DNA of 64,000 bases. Source: Artemisia argyi. Lineage: Eukaryota; Streptophyta; Magnoliopsida; Asterales; Asteraceae. Positions 49,799 to 62,670 of the stretch are shown piece by piece. The stretch is from positions 108,570,706 through 108,634,705 of the forward strand of contig CM060697.1 in NCBI GenBank assembly GCA_030686995.1, in the 5' to 3' direction. Position 1 is the first letter of the stretch. Every line of letters starts with the position of its first letter. The position numbers were made by a program, and so were the translations under genes. The notes under the pieces were generated by a model. That model was not told the origin of the DNA. It saw only the letters and a list, made by a program, of their open reading frames with translations, and did not search any database.

Positions 49799-50777
49799 TT
49801 GGTTGGTGATGGTTACCTGAGGTCATGTCTGGGCGGTGTGGGAGGGGTAGGAGGGGTAGGCGAGGTTGGAGGGGTAGGAGGTGTAGGAGGAGCAGGCGGG
49901 CTTAGGGTGGGTAGGGGTTTTGCTAGGGTTCACTATTTTCGTAGGTTTAGGGTAGGTAGTTGGAACGTTGGATCGTTGACCGGTAAGCTCTTTGAGTTGG
50001 CTGATGCGTTGAGGAGACATAAGGTTGACATTGCGTGTTTCCAAGAGACGAAATGGAAGGGCTCCAGCACGAGGGAGGGTAACGGCTTCAAGCTTTGGTA
50101 CACGGGCTCTAGGACGGCGAGAAACGGAGTTGGAGTTATTTTGGCGGCGGGTCTCAAGGATAATGTAGTGCAAGTGATCCGGAGGAGCGATAGGATCATG
50201 ATGATCACTTTGGTTATTGATGAGGAGACCATTAACGTAATCAGCGCTTACGCACCACAGGTGGGCCGAAGCGAAGAAGAGAAGAAGAACTTCTGGGACT
50301 CTCTTGACGAGCTGGTTAGGGAGTGGCCGTCGGATCAGCGCTTGATTATAGGAGGTGACTTGAACGGCCACATTGGAGCGGCAGCGGATGGTTACGCGGA
50401 GGCCCACGGAGGTTTTGGTTTTGGAGTTAGGAATGACGAAGGTCGTTCGATTTTAGAGTTTGCGACGGCCCACGACTTAGTAGTGGCGAACTCAGTTTTC
50501 AAGAAGAGAGATGTTCACTTGATCACCTTTCAGAGTGGGGGCCACAACACCCAGATTGACTATCTACTGGTGAGAAGAAGAGATCTTAGAGCATGTAGGG
50601 ACTGCAGGGTGTTCCCTACCGAGACATGCTCATCCCAACACAAATTGTTAGCTTTGGATTTACTCTTCGTAAGGCAACAACCTAGGAGGGTTGCGACCAG
50701 GTTGCCAAGGATCCTTTGGAAGAATCTGAACAGCGAGGCGGCTGAGTCGTTTAGAGCGAAAGTCTTAGAGGGACTTT
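49799..50777 (+). pseudogene. RTE LINE endonuclease part
   Basis: Encodes the N-terminal endonuclease that nicks target DNA. Family motifs are visible: VGSWNVGSLTGK, CFQETKWKG, NVISAYAPQVG, IIGGDLNGHIG, NSVFKKRDVHLITF, QIDYLLVRRRD and SSQHKLLALDL. The first 40 residues from the ATG at 49799 are a glycine/valine repeat encoded by G-rich DNA (GGGGTAGGAGGGGTAGG). The frame is open until the LTR element interrupts it at 50778, where the inserted sequence brings in a TAA. The same frame resumes at 60073. Confidence 0.85.
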
Positions 50778-53700
50778 TATAACACCCCGTAAAATTTTCC
50801 TACGATTAACACGTTACCATAACATAAATTAACCATTTTTACCCATAACAATTTTTTTTTTTTTTTATATAAATATATATATACTTTGTCAATTACAACG
50901 TTATTCACTTTTACCTTGAAATGACATCTACACCTAAACGTTAATAACCTATATACCATACATAACTTAAAACATTGATACTTAATAAGTATATGTTTCA
51001 ATAATTAACAAATACAATTTAAATAAATCCCGAGCCTACTAAAATTCCCATGTGTACTCGCTAATAATATTGGACCTCTAAGAACCATGAATGACAACTG
51101 ACATCAACTTTCAAATATAATTACTATACAAAAATTTGATCAAGTTAAATAGCATTTTGCTTCAATAACAATTCATATGAATTCTAATGAACCACCAACT
51201 TTCAGTAACGAATTTAAATCCAAATTTTAAGGCTCTTCTGGTCCGAACCAGGAAAAGTGTAAAATACGAAAGTTGTCCGAAATAATGTTTTACGTCAAGA
51301 CTCGCGAGATTTTGAATCAAAAATGCAATTCGTGGCTGTTAACTATACAATACGACCTGGACTCAATTTATATACAACTACTTGTACATTCTTACACCTT
51401 TCCTCACTTATTACTACCCCAAATACAACCTACCAACCCATGTGTAACTCTTACACACCAGCCCTTATCCCCACTTGTCTATGCATAACATTGTTTATAT
51501 CGAACAAGAATAATAGAAACCCATGTGCAAATCTGAACTCACTCGACATTTGTCGAGATTCCCTGCCATACATCCAAGTCTCGTATATAAAGAGCCATGC
51601 AAATCGACAGGTTACTCACACACAAAACTATCACATTTCAATAGTTTCCAAATCCTTCCTTTATTGTGGTTTGTACAAGAGCTTTGGCCAGGAATTACTT
51701 AGGCTTCGCACGTTTGATAGTCGACTAGGTGCGAGTCTTGGCTCATGGTCAAGTCTGCATACGAGTCATATAGTTCCTTACAACTCTCTTTCATGTTTCC
51801 ATTCGAGAAACACTCTTCCTCATCACCACTACAAACCATCACAAACTAAAAACAAACACAACATTATTTTTCTCCCTTTGTGACTATTGTGAGGAGAAGG
51901 AAGGAGCAGACTATGGTCTCGCAAATTCTCAAATCCTCTTGGCAGCCATGCACACGTTCAGAAATTCACACAAGCAAACTCGATCCATGCACCCCCATAC
52001 GATCACACCATTCAATGAAAGCTTCAACATCCACCTATACTCTATGTTGTTTCGAACCACTAGCATGTACCACAAGTTGATGACGAACGTAAACTAGATC
52101 AACCCAAAGAGGAAGCTCGACAGTAAGAGAAGGCTTGTAGCCACAGTTCGTTGTTAGGATCGCATGCACACCTATTACCGTCGCCTTCCCACATCTCGGC
52201 CCCACTGTAAGGGATCCTAAAAATCAACTCTTGTATCATATTTGATCATGGTTAAACTTTCATGTTGTAATCATATGTCTGACCTACATTCTGACCTTGT
52301 GGCTAAGTGGTATTTAATCTTGCATGGCAAACTTAAAAACTCTTGCATGGCTAGGCGAGAGATGGTGTAATAAAACGATATTAACATGTATGTATAATAA
52401 GTTTTAAGACATAATCCAAGTCACGTAACGTACTCACCCTACACCATATATATAAGAATATAACGAGAAGCTCACTTCAAAACAACCCTACAACGAATGC
52501 ATGTGTGTACAAACAACAAAGAGAACCTCAACGTTTTTCCTAAACAAAACCCACAATTCAGTTTACTAAATAAAAAGGATCAACAAATTTAAAACAGTTA
52601 GATATACTTAGACACAAAGGGTAACAAAAGATCATTACTAGCTCAATTGGTTTTACCGTGGAATGGTGAGCTAGAGGTCTTGAGTTCGAACCTAGAAATG
52701 GCCACTTTTGCTATTTTTATTATTTTGCGCTATGACAGTCCCAACCCTTCAACTTGCACCACTTATTACTTTCTTAAAAAGACCTTTATAAAATAACTCA
52801 TATAAACTTCTACGTTTTAAACCTTCAACTATAACTATATAACATTTTCTTATAAACTTTCATAAGTTTTAAGCCCTTATACTATTATTATAAATTTGGC
52901 ACCACGAAACTAACACATGACATTTTCACCTAAGGCTTTATAACTAAACATAGGTAAGATTTTACCATTCTCCGTCTAAATGGAATATATGGTTAACAAT
53001 TATTTTTTTTTACTTAACAAATACATCGGAGTAAACAAGTAAACTATATATTGATCCTAATAGATTATCTTAATTATATACTTTGTAAATCTTCACACTT
53101 TAAAGTCTAACAAAAATAATAAATATGAAATGACGAATATAGAAACCTACATTTTTAGACGATAATAAAGTAATAACTATGATTAACTATATATTTCTGA
53201 AAATATATATATTTTATAACGTAAAATTTTATGACTTGACATTATTATTGATTAGCTTGAACACACATTAAGAAATGATTACTCTTATAATATTAAAACT
53301 CATCGATTCGCTTAACCAGGTATAAACTTGCAATTTCTATAAATTCATCACTCACTAACTTGTGATACATATTATAAACTCATGACGAGAAATATAAATA
53401 ATAAACGATACATAAAGACAAGTTATATTGTATATAACTTGCTCCTGAACTATTAAGCGTTTTGCCACGCAAGCCACCTCTGCCACAAAACCACTTATGT
53501 CATCCTACTTTATGTCAAAACACTATTCTCGATAAGTTAAACTTATCCCAAACTCCTATAATTATTCAGGTTATCTCGTGAAGTCATTTCACTTCTGACG
53601 TTACTTATTCTCTGTCTACTATTCCATTCAGGTGAGTCATAGCCCCTACTCTTAATTGTTTTATAATGAATTATAAACATTTTTGGGGGAGATACATGCT

Positions 53701-54645
53701 TAACTATTGTTTTATACTTTTACAAGTACTCGTTAACTATTTACATATTACTGTGATTTCATAGCCCACTCTTTAACTATTTTCCCGTGGGGGAGATACA
53801 TGCTTAAAACTCGAACACAAGTCTTTTATACCGGGTATTGAAATACCGTCAGGCCAATGTTATTTGCTTAAGTTACTATTGCCGAAAGTCCCTCGATCAT
53901 GAACCTTAATCACTTGAAGGGTGAACGTAAATAAATGTGGATAGTACTATTAGTGATTGACAATCCTCGCTTGGTTGTTGGAGAAAACACCAGGCGCACT
54001 TTATTGTTCTTATTATAGGTTATTGGCAAATACCTATCTTGAGGGCCTACTACTTACCGTCATAACTTGAGATTATGATTGGCTGTTAATCGTTGAGTAT
54101 CATGAGCTTAAGGCAATAACAGGAACATTGATTTAAACTTATTGATTGTATGTGATTACAATACATTCTTAACTTGTGATTCAAAACTCATGTTAAATGG
54201 ATTTATAAACCAATTACTATTTTGATGTTGACCCGGTGAAGGGCAAACCAACGGATTATCTTATTGAATTGACAAGGAAATCACTCATTTTCAAATTAAC
54301 GATTTAAACTATAAACTCTATGAACTCACCAACCTTTGTGTTGACACTTTTAGCATGTGTTTATCTCAGGTAACTATACAAGAAGGAACTTGAAGGCACG
54401 GAGTGGGCTTGTAACCCGGCATGGGCTTAAATAAACATTTTGACATATTTTAAATAAACTTGTTGTTTAAATTATGAAACATCTTGATGTCTCGAATATT
54501 TGGTATTTTGAATGAATTAAACTTTAAAGCGTCACTTTTGTGTCGTTTTCTATGATTGTGACAAAGATCCTCGAAGTAACACCCAAAAAGTCTTCCGCTG
54601 ACATTTTAAGTCTTCCGCTGACGTGACGATTTTGGGGGTGTTACA
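50778..54645 (+). repeat. 5' LTR of the giant-LTR element
   Basis: 3868 bp. Contains a tRNA-like pair of Pol III boxes (52639-52692). The frames of 71, 186 and 66 codons at 51273-52080 recur identically in the other LTR and resemble no known protein. Confidence 0.95.
52639..52692 (+). promoter_or_regulatory. tRNA-like A and B boxes inside the LTR
   Basis: TAGCTCAATTGG (52639-52650) fits the Pol III A box and GAGTTCGAACC (52682-52692) the B box, 31 bases apart, as in tRNA genes and tRNA-derived SINEs. The copy in the 3' LTR is at 58060-58071 and 58103-58113. It is probably a SINE remnant carried in the LTR; no full cloverleaf is apparent. Confidence 0.55.
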
Positions 54646-55849
54646 GATTGGTATTCAGAGCCACAGTTATAGAGAACCAGATGTTTTTAAACATTGGACT
54701 ATAACTACACTTTAACTGGACCATTTTTTACAAAATACCACTTCATGCCCTCCGTGCCTACATTCCAACATCCGGTAGAAAAGTTACTTCTCATTATTTC
54801 TTACTTATATAACTTGATATATGCTTACATGTTATGATTATGCTAATAACTATGTTTACTAATCGGGATTATTACAAATACTGTGTCTTCATATTTCCAT
54901 TCGCCCGACGATTATGTGACTTTAAATAGTTTATGGTACAACTACACTCCAGTATATTAATATGTATATATTTATATGCTCCCCCAACTACTTTGAGTAC
55001 TATGCAAATCCTCTTTAATTATCTCGCTCTCATCTTTATAAATGCTTACGACATACTCTTTTCGTACTCTCGGAAAAACCTGCGCATTACCTTGTCGATC
55101 AGTATGGGTGTTGAGTCAGAAATTCTTAAGTAGGATGATTTACAATGTCTTTATTTGAATGGATTGGGACGCCTTTCTATTGAAATAAAGAAATTGTAAA
55201 CCGCCGAACCATAAGTTTATACTTCGTTATTTACATCGTTTGGGACGCTTCTCTATGTAAATAACGAATTATAAATAAATGGGCTTAATTTTTTTTTTCT
55301 GAAACGGCATGCGTATGAAATCTAGGATCACTAAAGTTCATAAAACACAAAAACTTCAGCCAAAGACTCACGATTTTCTTCTGCGTATGCCTAATTCTAA
55401 GGCATTACGGCACAACCACATTTCTTCAAATATGTGCTTACTTTACATTCTGGCAATTTATGAAACCTTTTCACGACATTGTACGTGATTACAATGGTCT
55501 CTCTTACTTCTCCGGCACTATAAGTGATATAGTAATCTCCAAACCTTTCACAACTTTACCTAAAATCCATCAAAATCTATAAATTCCTCTAATAGAACTA
55601 CAATATATGGGATTGCTAAGGAACAAACAGATTCATCATCTACAAAAGCTTGAAACCAAATACCGAGTTGTCATTTAAAACTATACAAAAGCTGAAGTTC
55701 AACAACTTTCTCTTCATTCAACAAGTTTCCACTTGAAAACTCTTATTATAAAAATTCTGTTAACAAGCAACTAGTTTAACGGGTAGGTTACCCTACAGAT
55801 TTTAAACAAGATACTGTGAACCATGTTTATCTTCAAAACATGTTAAAAT

Positions 55850-55881
<32 letters not shown>

Positions 55882-56203
55882 CATTCAAAAATGGAATTGT
55901 TTCTTAAGTCAAGAGGAATTGAACATAAGACAACGTAAGTAATTAGAACTACTCAACAATTATGACTATGAGAACTACTATCATCAAGGAAAAAGCTAAT
56001 GTAGTAGTAGATACGTTAAGCTAGAAAGAAAAATTAAAAAGAAGAAGCTAATGTAGTAGTAGATACGTTAAGCTCAAAAGATCAATTAAAACCACTCAGG
56101 GATTAGATCGTTAGGAATGACTATTTGTTCACCCTTTCCACTCACCTTTACAGCTACCCTATCATAGAATCCCGGGACGGGATTCCGTTTAACGGGTAGG
56201 TAA
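54646..56203 (+). other. Interior of the giant-LTR element
   Basis: Primer binding site TGGTATTCAGAGCC at 54649-54662. Mostly non-coding. At 55994-56029 and 56047-56080, a tandemly repeated segment (GCTAATGTAGTAGTAGATAC) reads ANVVVDTLS, the sequence that ends RNase H in gypsy pol (ANVVADALSRK), once followed by a stop and once by SKDQLKPLRD. A poly-A run lies at 55849-55877. This is a collapsed remnant of a once larger pol. Confidence 0.7.
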
Positions 56204-59200
56204 TATAACACCCCGTAAAATTTTCCTACGATTAACACGTTACCATAACATAAATTAACCATTTTTACCCATAACAATTTTTTTTTTATATAAATATATA
56301 TATACTTTGTCAATTACGACGTTATTCACTTTTACCTTGAAATGACATCTACACCTAAACGTTAATAACCTATATACCATACATAACTTAAAACATTGAT
56401 ACTTAATAAGTATATGTTTCAATAATTAACAAATACAATTTAAATAAATTCCGAGCCTACTAAAATTCCCATGTGTACTCGCTAATAATATTGGACCTCT
56501 AAGAACCATGAATGACAACTGACATCAACTTTCAAATATAATTACTATACAAAAATTTGATCAAGTTAAATAGCATTTTGCTTCAATAACAATTCATATG
56601 AATTCTAATGAACCACCAACTTTCAGTAACGAATTTAAATCCAAATTTTAAGGCTCTTCTGGTCCGAACCAGGAAAAGTGTAAAATACGAAAGTTGTCCG
56701 AAATAATGTTTTACGTCAAGACTCGCGAGATTTTGAATCAAAAATGCAATTCGTGGCTGTTAACTATACAATACGACCTGGACTCAATTTATATACAACT
56801 ACTTGTACATTCTTACACCTTTCCTCACTTATTACTACCCCAAATACAACCTACCAACCCATGTGTAACTCTTACACACCAGCCCTTATCCCCACTTGTC
56901 TATGCATAACATTGTTTATATCGAACAAGAATAATAGAAACCCATGTGCAAATCTGAACTCACTCGACATTTGTCGAGATTCCCTGCCATACATCCAAGT
57001 CTCGTATATAAAGAGCCATGCAAATCGACAGGTTACTCACACACAAAACTATCACATTTCAATAGTTTCCAAATCCTTCCTTTATTGTGGTTTGTACAAG
57101 AGCTTTGGCCAGGAATTACTTAGGCTTCGCACGTTTGATAGTCGACTAGGTGCGAGTCTTGGCTCATGGTCAAGTCTGCATACGAGTCATATAGTTCCTT
57201 ACAACTCTCTTTCATGTTTCCATTCGAGAAACACTCTTCCTCATCACCACTACAAACCATCACAAACTAAAAACAAACACAACATTATTTTTCTCCCTTT
57301 GTGACTATTGTGAGGAGAAGGAAGGAGCAGACTATGGTCTCGCAAATTCTCAAATCCTCTTGGCAGCCATGCACACGTTCAGAAATTCACACAAGCAAAC
57401 TCGATCCATGCACCCCCATACGATCACACCATTCAATGAAAGCTTCAACATCCACCTATACTCTATGTTGTTTCGAACCACTAGCATGTACCACAAGTTG
57501 ATGACGAACGTAAACTAGATCAACCCAAAGAGGAAGCTCGACAGTAAGAGAAGGCTTGTAGCCACAGTTCGTTGTTAGGATCGCATGCACACCTATTACC
57601 GTCGCCTTCCCACATCTCGGCCCCACTGTAAGGGATCCTAAAAATCAACTCTTGTATCATATTTGATCATGGTTAAACTTTCATGTTGTAATCATATGTC
57701 TGACCTACATTCTGACCTTGTGGCTAAGTGGTATTTAATCTTGCATGGCAAACTTAAAAACTCTTGCATGGCTAGGCGAGAGATGGTGTAATAAAACGAT
57801 ATTAACATGTATGTATAATAAGTTTTAAGACATAATCCAAGTCACGTAACGTACTCACCCTACACCATATATATAGGAATATAACGAGAAGCTCACTTCA
57901 AAACAACCCTACAACGAATGCATGTGTGTACAAACAACAAAGAGAACCTCAACGTTTTTCCTAAACAAAACCCACAATTCAGTTTACTAAATAAAAAGGA
58001 TCAACAAATTTAAAACAGTTAGATATACTTAGACACAAAGGGTAACAAAAGATCATTACTAGCTCAATTGGTTTTACCGTGGAATGGTGAGCTAGAGGTC
58101 TTGAGTTCGAACCTAGAAATGGCCACTTTTGCTATTTTTATTATTTTGCGCTATGACAGTCCCAACCCTTCAACTTGCACCACTTATTACTTTCTTAAAA
58201 AGACCTTTATAAAATAACTCATATAAACTTCTACGTTTTAAACCTTCAACTATAACTATATAACATTTTCTTATAAACTTTCATAAGTTTTAAGCCCTTA
58301 TACTATTATTATAAATTTGGCACCACGAAACTAACACATGACATTTTCACCTAAGGCTTTATAACTAAACATAGGTAAGATTTTACCATTCTCCGTCTAA
58401 ATGGAATATATGGTTAACAATTATTTTTTTTTTACTTAACAAATACATCGGAGTAAACAAGTAAACTATATATTGATCCTAATAGATTATCTTAATTATA
58501 TACTTTGTAAATCTTCACACTTTAAAGTCTAACAAAAATAATAAATATGAAATGACGAATATAGAAACCTACATTTTTAGACGATAATAAAGTAATAACT
58601 ATGATTAACTATATATTTCTGAAAATATATATATTTTATAACGTAAAATTTTATGACTTGACATTATTATTGATTAGCTTGAACACACATTAAGAAATGA
58701 TTACTCTTATAATATTAAAACTCATCGATTCGCTTAACCAGGTATAAACTTGCAATTTCTATAAATTCATCACTCACTAACTTGTGATACATATTATAAA
58801 CTCATGACGAGAAATATAAATAATAAACGATACATAAAGACAAGTTATATTGTATATAACTTGCTCCTGAACTATTAAGCGTTTTGCCACGCAAGCCACC
58901 TCTGCCACAAAACCACTTATGTCATCCTACTTTATGTCAAAACACTATTCTCGATAAGTTAAACTTATCCCAAACTCCTATAATTATTCAGGTTATCTCG
59001 TGAAGTCATTTCACTTCTGACGTTACTTATTCTCTGTCTACTATTCCATTCAGGTGAGTCATAGCCCCTACTCTTAATTGTTTTATAATGAATTATAAAC
59101 ATTTTTGGGGGAGATACATGCTTAACTATTGTTTTATACTTTTACAAGTACTCGTTAACTATTTACATATTACTGTGATTTCATAGCCCACTCTTTAACT

Positions 59201-60067
59201 ATTTTCCCGTGGGGGAGATACATGCTTAAAACTCGAACACAAGTCTTTTATACCGGGTATTGAAATACCGTCAGGCCAATGTTATTTGCTTAAGTTACTA
59301 TTGCCGAAAGTCCCTCGATCATGAACCTTAATCACTTGAAGGGTGAACGTAAATAAATGTGGATAGTACTATTAGTGATTGACAATCCTCGCTTGGTTGT
59401 TGGAGAAAACACCAGGCGCACTTTATTGTTCTTATTATAGGTTATTGGCAAATACCTATCTTGAGGGCCTACTACTTACCGTCATAACTTGAGATTATGA
59501 TTGGCTGTTAATCGTTGAGTATCATGAGCTTAAGGCAATAACAGGAACATTGATTTAAACTTATTGATTGTATGTGATTACAATACATTCTTAACTTGTG
59601 ATTCAAAACTCATGTTAAATGGATTTATAAACCAATTACTATTTTGATGTTGACCCGGTGAAGGGCAAACCAACGGATTATCTTATTGAATTGACAAGGA
59701 AATCACTCATTTTCAAATTAACGATTTAAACTATAAACTCTATGAACTCACCAACCTTTGTGTTGACACTTTTAGCATGTGTTTATCTCAGGTAACTATA
59801 CAAGAAGGAACTTGAAGGCACGGAGTGGGCTTGTAACCCGGCATGGGCTTAAATAAACATTTTGACATATTTTAAATAAACTTGTTGTTTAAATTATGAA
59901 ACATCTTGATGTCTCGAATATTTGGTATTTTGAATGAATTAAACTTTAAAGCGTCACTTTTGTGTCGTTTTCTATGATTGTGACAAAGATCCTCGAAGTA
60001 ACACCCAAAAAGTCTTCCGCTGACATTTTAAGTCTTCCGCTGACGTGACGATTTTGGGGGTGTTACA
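56204..60067 (+). repeat. 3' LTR of the giant-LTR element
   Basis: 3864 bp, nearly identical to 50778-54645. Preceded by GGGATTCCGTTTAACGGGTA, which is not a clear polypurine tract. Confidence 0.95.
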
Positions 60068-60072
60068 ACTTT

Positions 60073-62113
60073 CTACTCGGTCAGAGGACCTAACTACTAG
60101 AGACGCGGACCAGATGTGGAACTCTATTGCCGACATCATTAAGGACGCAGCAAAGGATTCCCTTGGTGTGGCTAGCGGGGCAGTGAGGACCCAACAGCAC
60201 AGCAGGGAATCTTGGTGGTTCAGCGATGAAGTGCAATCTAAAGTAGCAGCGAAACAATCCAGATTCAGAGAGCTTCTTTTGTACCGAGAGGGCCACCAAC
60301 CGGACATCATAGCCGCAGAAGAGAGGTACAAAGTAGCTAAGAGAGAAGCGAAGAAGGCTGTTGCGCAGGCAAAGGAGAAGGCGTATGAAGATTTATATAA
60401 GAAATTAGACTCCAAAGAAGGGGTTAACGATATATTCAGGATTGCTAAAGCTCGAGAGAGAAGAAGGAGGGATTTAGGTAACGTAAAATATATCAAGGAT
60501 GAAGGGGGACGGACAATTGTGAATGAAGATGATATTAGGAAAAGATGGGGAGAGTATTTCGCCTCTCTTTTCAACGTAGGAGGTACCGAAGGAAGCGGGG
60601 AAGAAGAGAACCATAGCCAACGGCCTGAGTGTTACTATGCGAGGATTAGCCAACCAGAAGTTAAGGTTGCTCTACAGAAGATGGGAAGAAACAAGGCAGT
60701 AGGGCCGGATCAAATCCCCATAGAAGCTTGGAGGTGCTTGGGAGATGAGGGGGTAGAATGGTTGACCTGCCTCTGCAACAAGATCTTCTCAGGTGCTAGG
60801 ATGCCAGAAGAATGGAGACTTAGCGAAGTTATACCCATCTACAAGAACAAGGGGGATGTTCAAGTGTGCAGCAACTATAGGGGCATTAAGCTTCTTAGCC
60901 ACACCATGAAGCTTTGGGAGAGAGTTATTGAGAGAAGGTTGAGAAGGGAGACGAGGGTGCGGAGATCCAATTCGGCTTTATGCCAGGTAGGTCTTCGATT
61001 GAGGCTATTCACCTTCTCAGAAGTCTCATGGAGAAGTATAGAGAAAGACAAAAGGATCTACATATGGCGTTCCTCGACCTTGAAAAGGCATATGATAGTG
61101 TTCCACGTGAGTTGATTTGGAGAACTCTTATTGAGAAAGGAACCCCTAGGAGATACGTAAGGATCATTAAGGATATGTACAAAGGGGCTATGACCCGTGT
61201 ACGGTCCACAATGGGGATATCAGAGTTTTTCCCTGTGGAAGTTGGGCTACACCAAGGATCCGCCATTAGTCCTTACCTCTTCGCCTTGATTCTAGATGAG
61301 TTAGCTCGTGGGATTAGAGAGGGTATCCCGTGGAGCATGATTTTTGCTGACGACATTGTGTTGGTAGCAGAATCGGCGGAAGGGTTAAACAACAGATTGG
61401 AGCAATGGAGGGAGGCTCTTGAAGACAACGGTCTTAGAGTTAGTAGAGAGAAGACAAAATACCTGAGATGTGATTTCGGGAGGATCGAGACAGGCCACCA
61501 CGAAGAAGTTGATATTCGGTTAGGTGACCGGATCCTGCCACCCAAGGAGTCTTTTAGATATTTGGGATCGATGATCCACAAATCAGGGGGGATAGAGGAG
61601 GACGTTACCCACCGGATTAGAGCTGGTTGGACAAAATGGAGGGCGGCGTCGGGAGTCCTTTGTGACAGAAACGTTCCCTTAAAGTTAAAGGGAAAATTCT
61701 ATAAGGTGGCGATTAGACCGGCTATGCTGTACGGGTCTGAGTGCTGGCCCATCTCCAAGGCCCTTGCTAATAGGGTAGAGGTGGCAGAACTGAGAATGCT
61801 TAGATGGAGTTGTGGTAAAACCTTGCTTGACATGATCCCGAACGGAGTTTTCAGAACAAAACTTGAAGTCGAGAATATTATCTTGAAGATGAGAGAAGGA
61901 AGGTTGAGGTGGTTCGGTCATGTCAGGAGGAGGCAACAATCAGCGCCAGTAAGAAGAGTCGAGGCGCTAGTAGTAGAGGGTGTGAGAAGGAGGGGTAGAC
62001 CCAAACTTAGGTGAGAGGATAGAGTTAAGCTCGACATGAAGGAGCTTCTCTTGACCGAAGACATGACCTCAGATAGGAAGGCGTGGAGAGATAGAATTAG
62101 GATCTGCGGGTAG
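60073..62113 (+). pseudogene. RTE LINE reverse transcriptase part, with two lesions
   Basis: Continues the endonuclease frame. Contains a connector rich in coiled-coil residues (AKREAKKAVAQAKEKAYEDL), then [90 protein letters not shown] (motif A aspartates), [20 protein letters not shown] and [13 protein letters not shown] (catalytic FADD). There is a one-base frameshift near 60960, just before FGFMPGR, and a TGA at 62012-62014 where the truncated relative also stops. The frame after it stays open to 62113. With both lesions this copy cannot make the whole protein. Confidence 0.88.
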
Positions 62114-62241
62114 AACAGGCTAGGTGCCTTGTGGGTTTAGGTTGTTGTAGTTGTTTTTTGGTTTTTGAGTTCTTAGTTTCTGCTTTGCCTTAGTTTTAGG
62201 CCTCGTGCGTTGCTCTGTTTTGCTTTTAGGTTGTTGGAGAT

Positions 62242-62289
<48 letters not shown>

Positions 62290-62670
62290 ACTGCTTTGCC
62301 TTAGTTTTAGGCCCGTGCGCTGTTCTGCTTTGCTATGTTTTGCTCCTTTAGGTTGCCTGCTTTCTGTGTGCTTTTGTGTGTGCCTTTGTTTGCTTCCCCG
62401 GTTTGGTTGTTTGTTTTGCCTGCTTTTTTTCCTTTGCCTGCTTTTGCTTGTTGCTTACTGCTTTTTTGTGCACTGCTCTCCCTCCTTTTTGTTTACTGTT
62501 TTTTTCCCTTTCCTTCTCACCCGCACACCTGCACTTGCCGGAGGTCTCATTGGAAGCAGTCTCTTTACTCCCGGGTTTATCCTGAGGTAGGGGTAGGATC
62601 TGTCTACATTTTACCTCCCCCATACCCTGCCTCGGCGGGATTGGGTTTGTTGTTGTTGTTGTTGTTGTTG

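Larger units (their letters stand above)
50778..60067 (+). mobile_element. Young non-autonomous LTR retrotransposon with giant LTRs
   Basis: Two LTRs of about 3.87 kb (50778-54645 and 56204-60067) flank only 1558 bp. The target duplication ACTTT is perfect (50773-50777 and 60068-60072). The LTRs start TATAACACCCCG instead of TGTAACACC and end GGGGGTGTTACA. By eye they differ at only a handful of positions, such as AATTACAACG/AATTACGACG and AAATCCCGAG/AAATTCCGAG, plus poly-T length. The primer site is TGGTATTCAGAGCC. There is no gag, protease, RT or integrase ORF, only a short pol-like remnant near 56000. The layout fits a large retrotransposon derivative (LARD-like) of Ty3/gypsy origin. Confidence 0.93.
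49685..62670 (+). mobile_element. RTE-type LINE split by an LTR retrotransposon
   Basis: One ORF with an apurinic-type endonuclease followed by reverse transcriptase, a short 3' region with a poly-T run at 62241-62286, and a (TTG)n tail at about 62647-62670, which is characteristic of plant RTE elements. Without the insertion at 50778-60072 it is about 3.7 kb. The 5' boundary is uncertain and no target duplication was found. Its 3' end closely matches the truncated copy at 24593-25254. Confidence 0.85.

Noticed and set aside
49823..50407. 194-codon minus-strand frame opposite the LINE endonuclease
   Set aside because: Shadow of the sense frame, which carries clear endonuclease motifs.
51273..52080. 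Open frames repeated identically at 56694-57501
   Set aside because: They lie inside the two LTRs of one retrotransposon, so identity reflects LTR duplication, not conserved genes. They have no protein similarity that I recognise.
52639..52692. A functional tRNA gene
   Set aside because: A and B boxes are present, but I could not pair an acceptor stem or anticodon arm, and it sits in an LTR.
50778..60067. Segmental duplication of a 3.9-kb locus
   Set aside because: The perfect 5-bp duplication, the primer binding site after the first copy and the interrupted LINE frame show that these are LTRs of one insertion.
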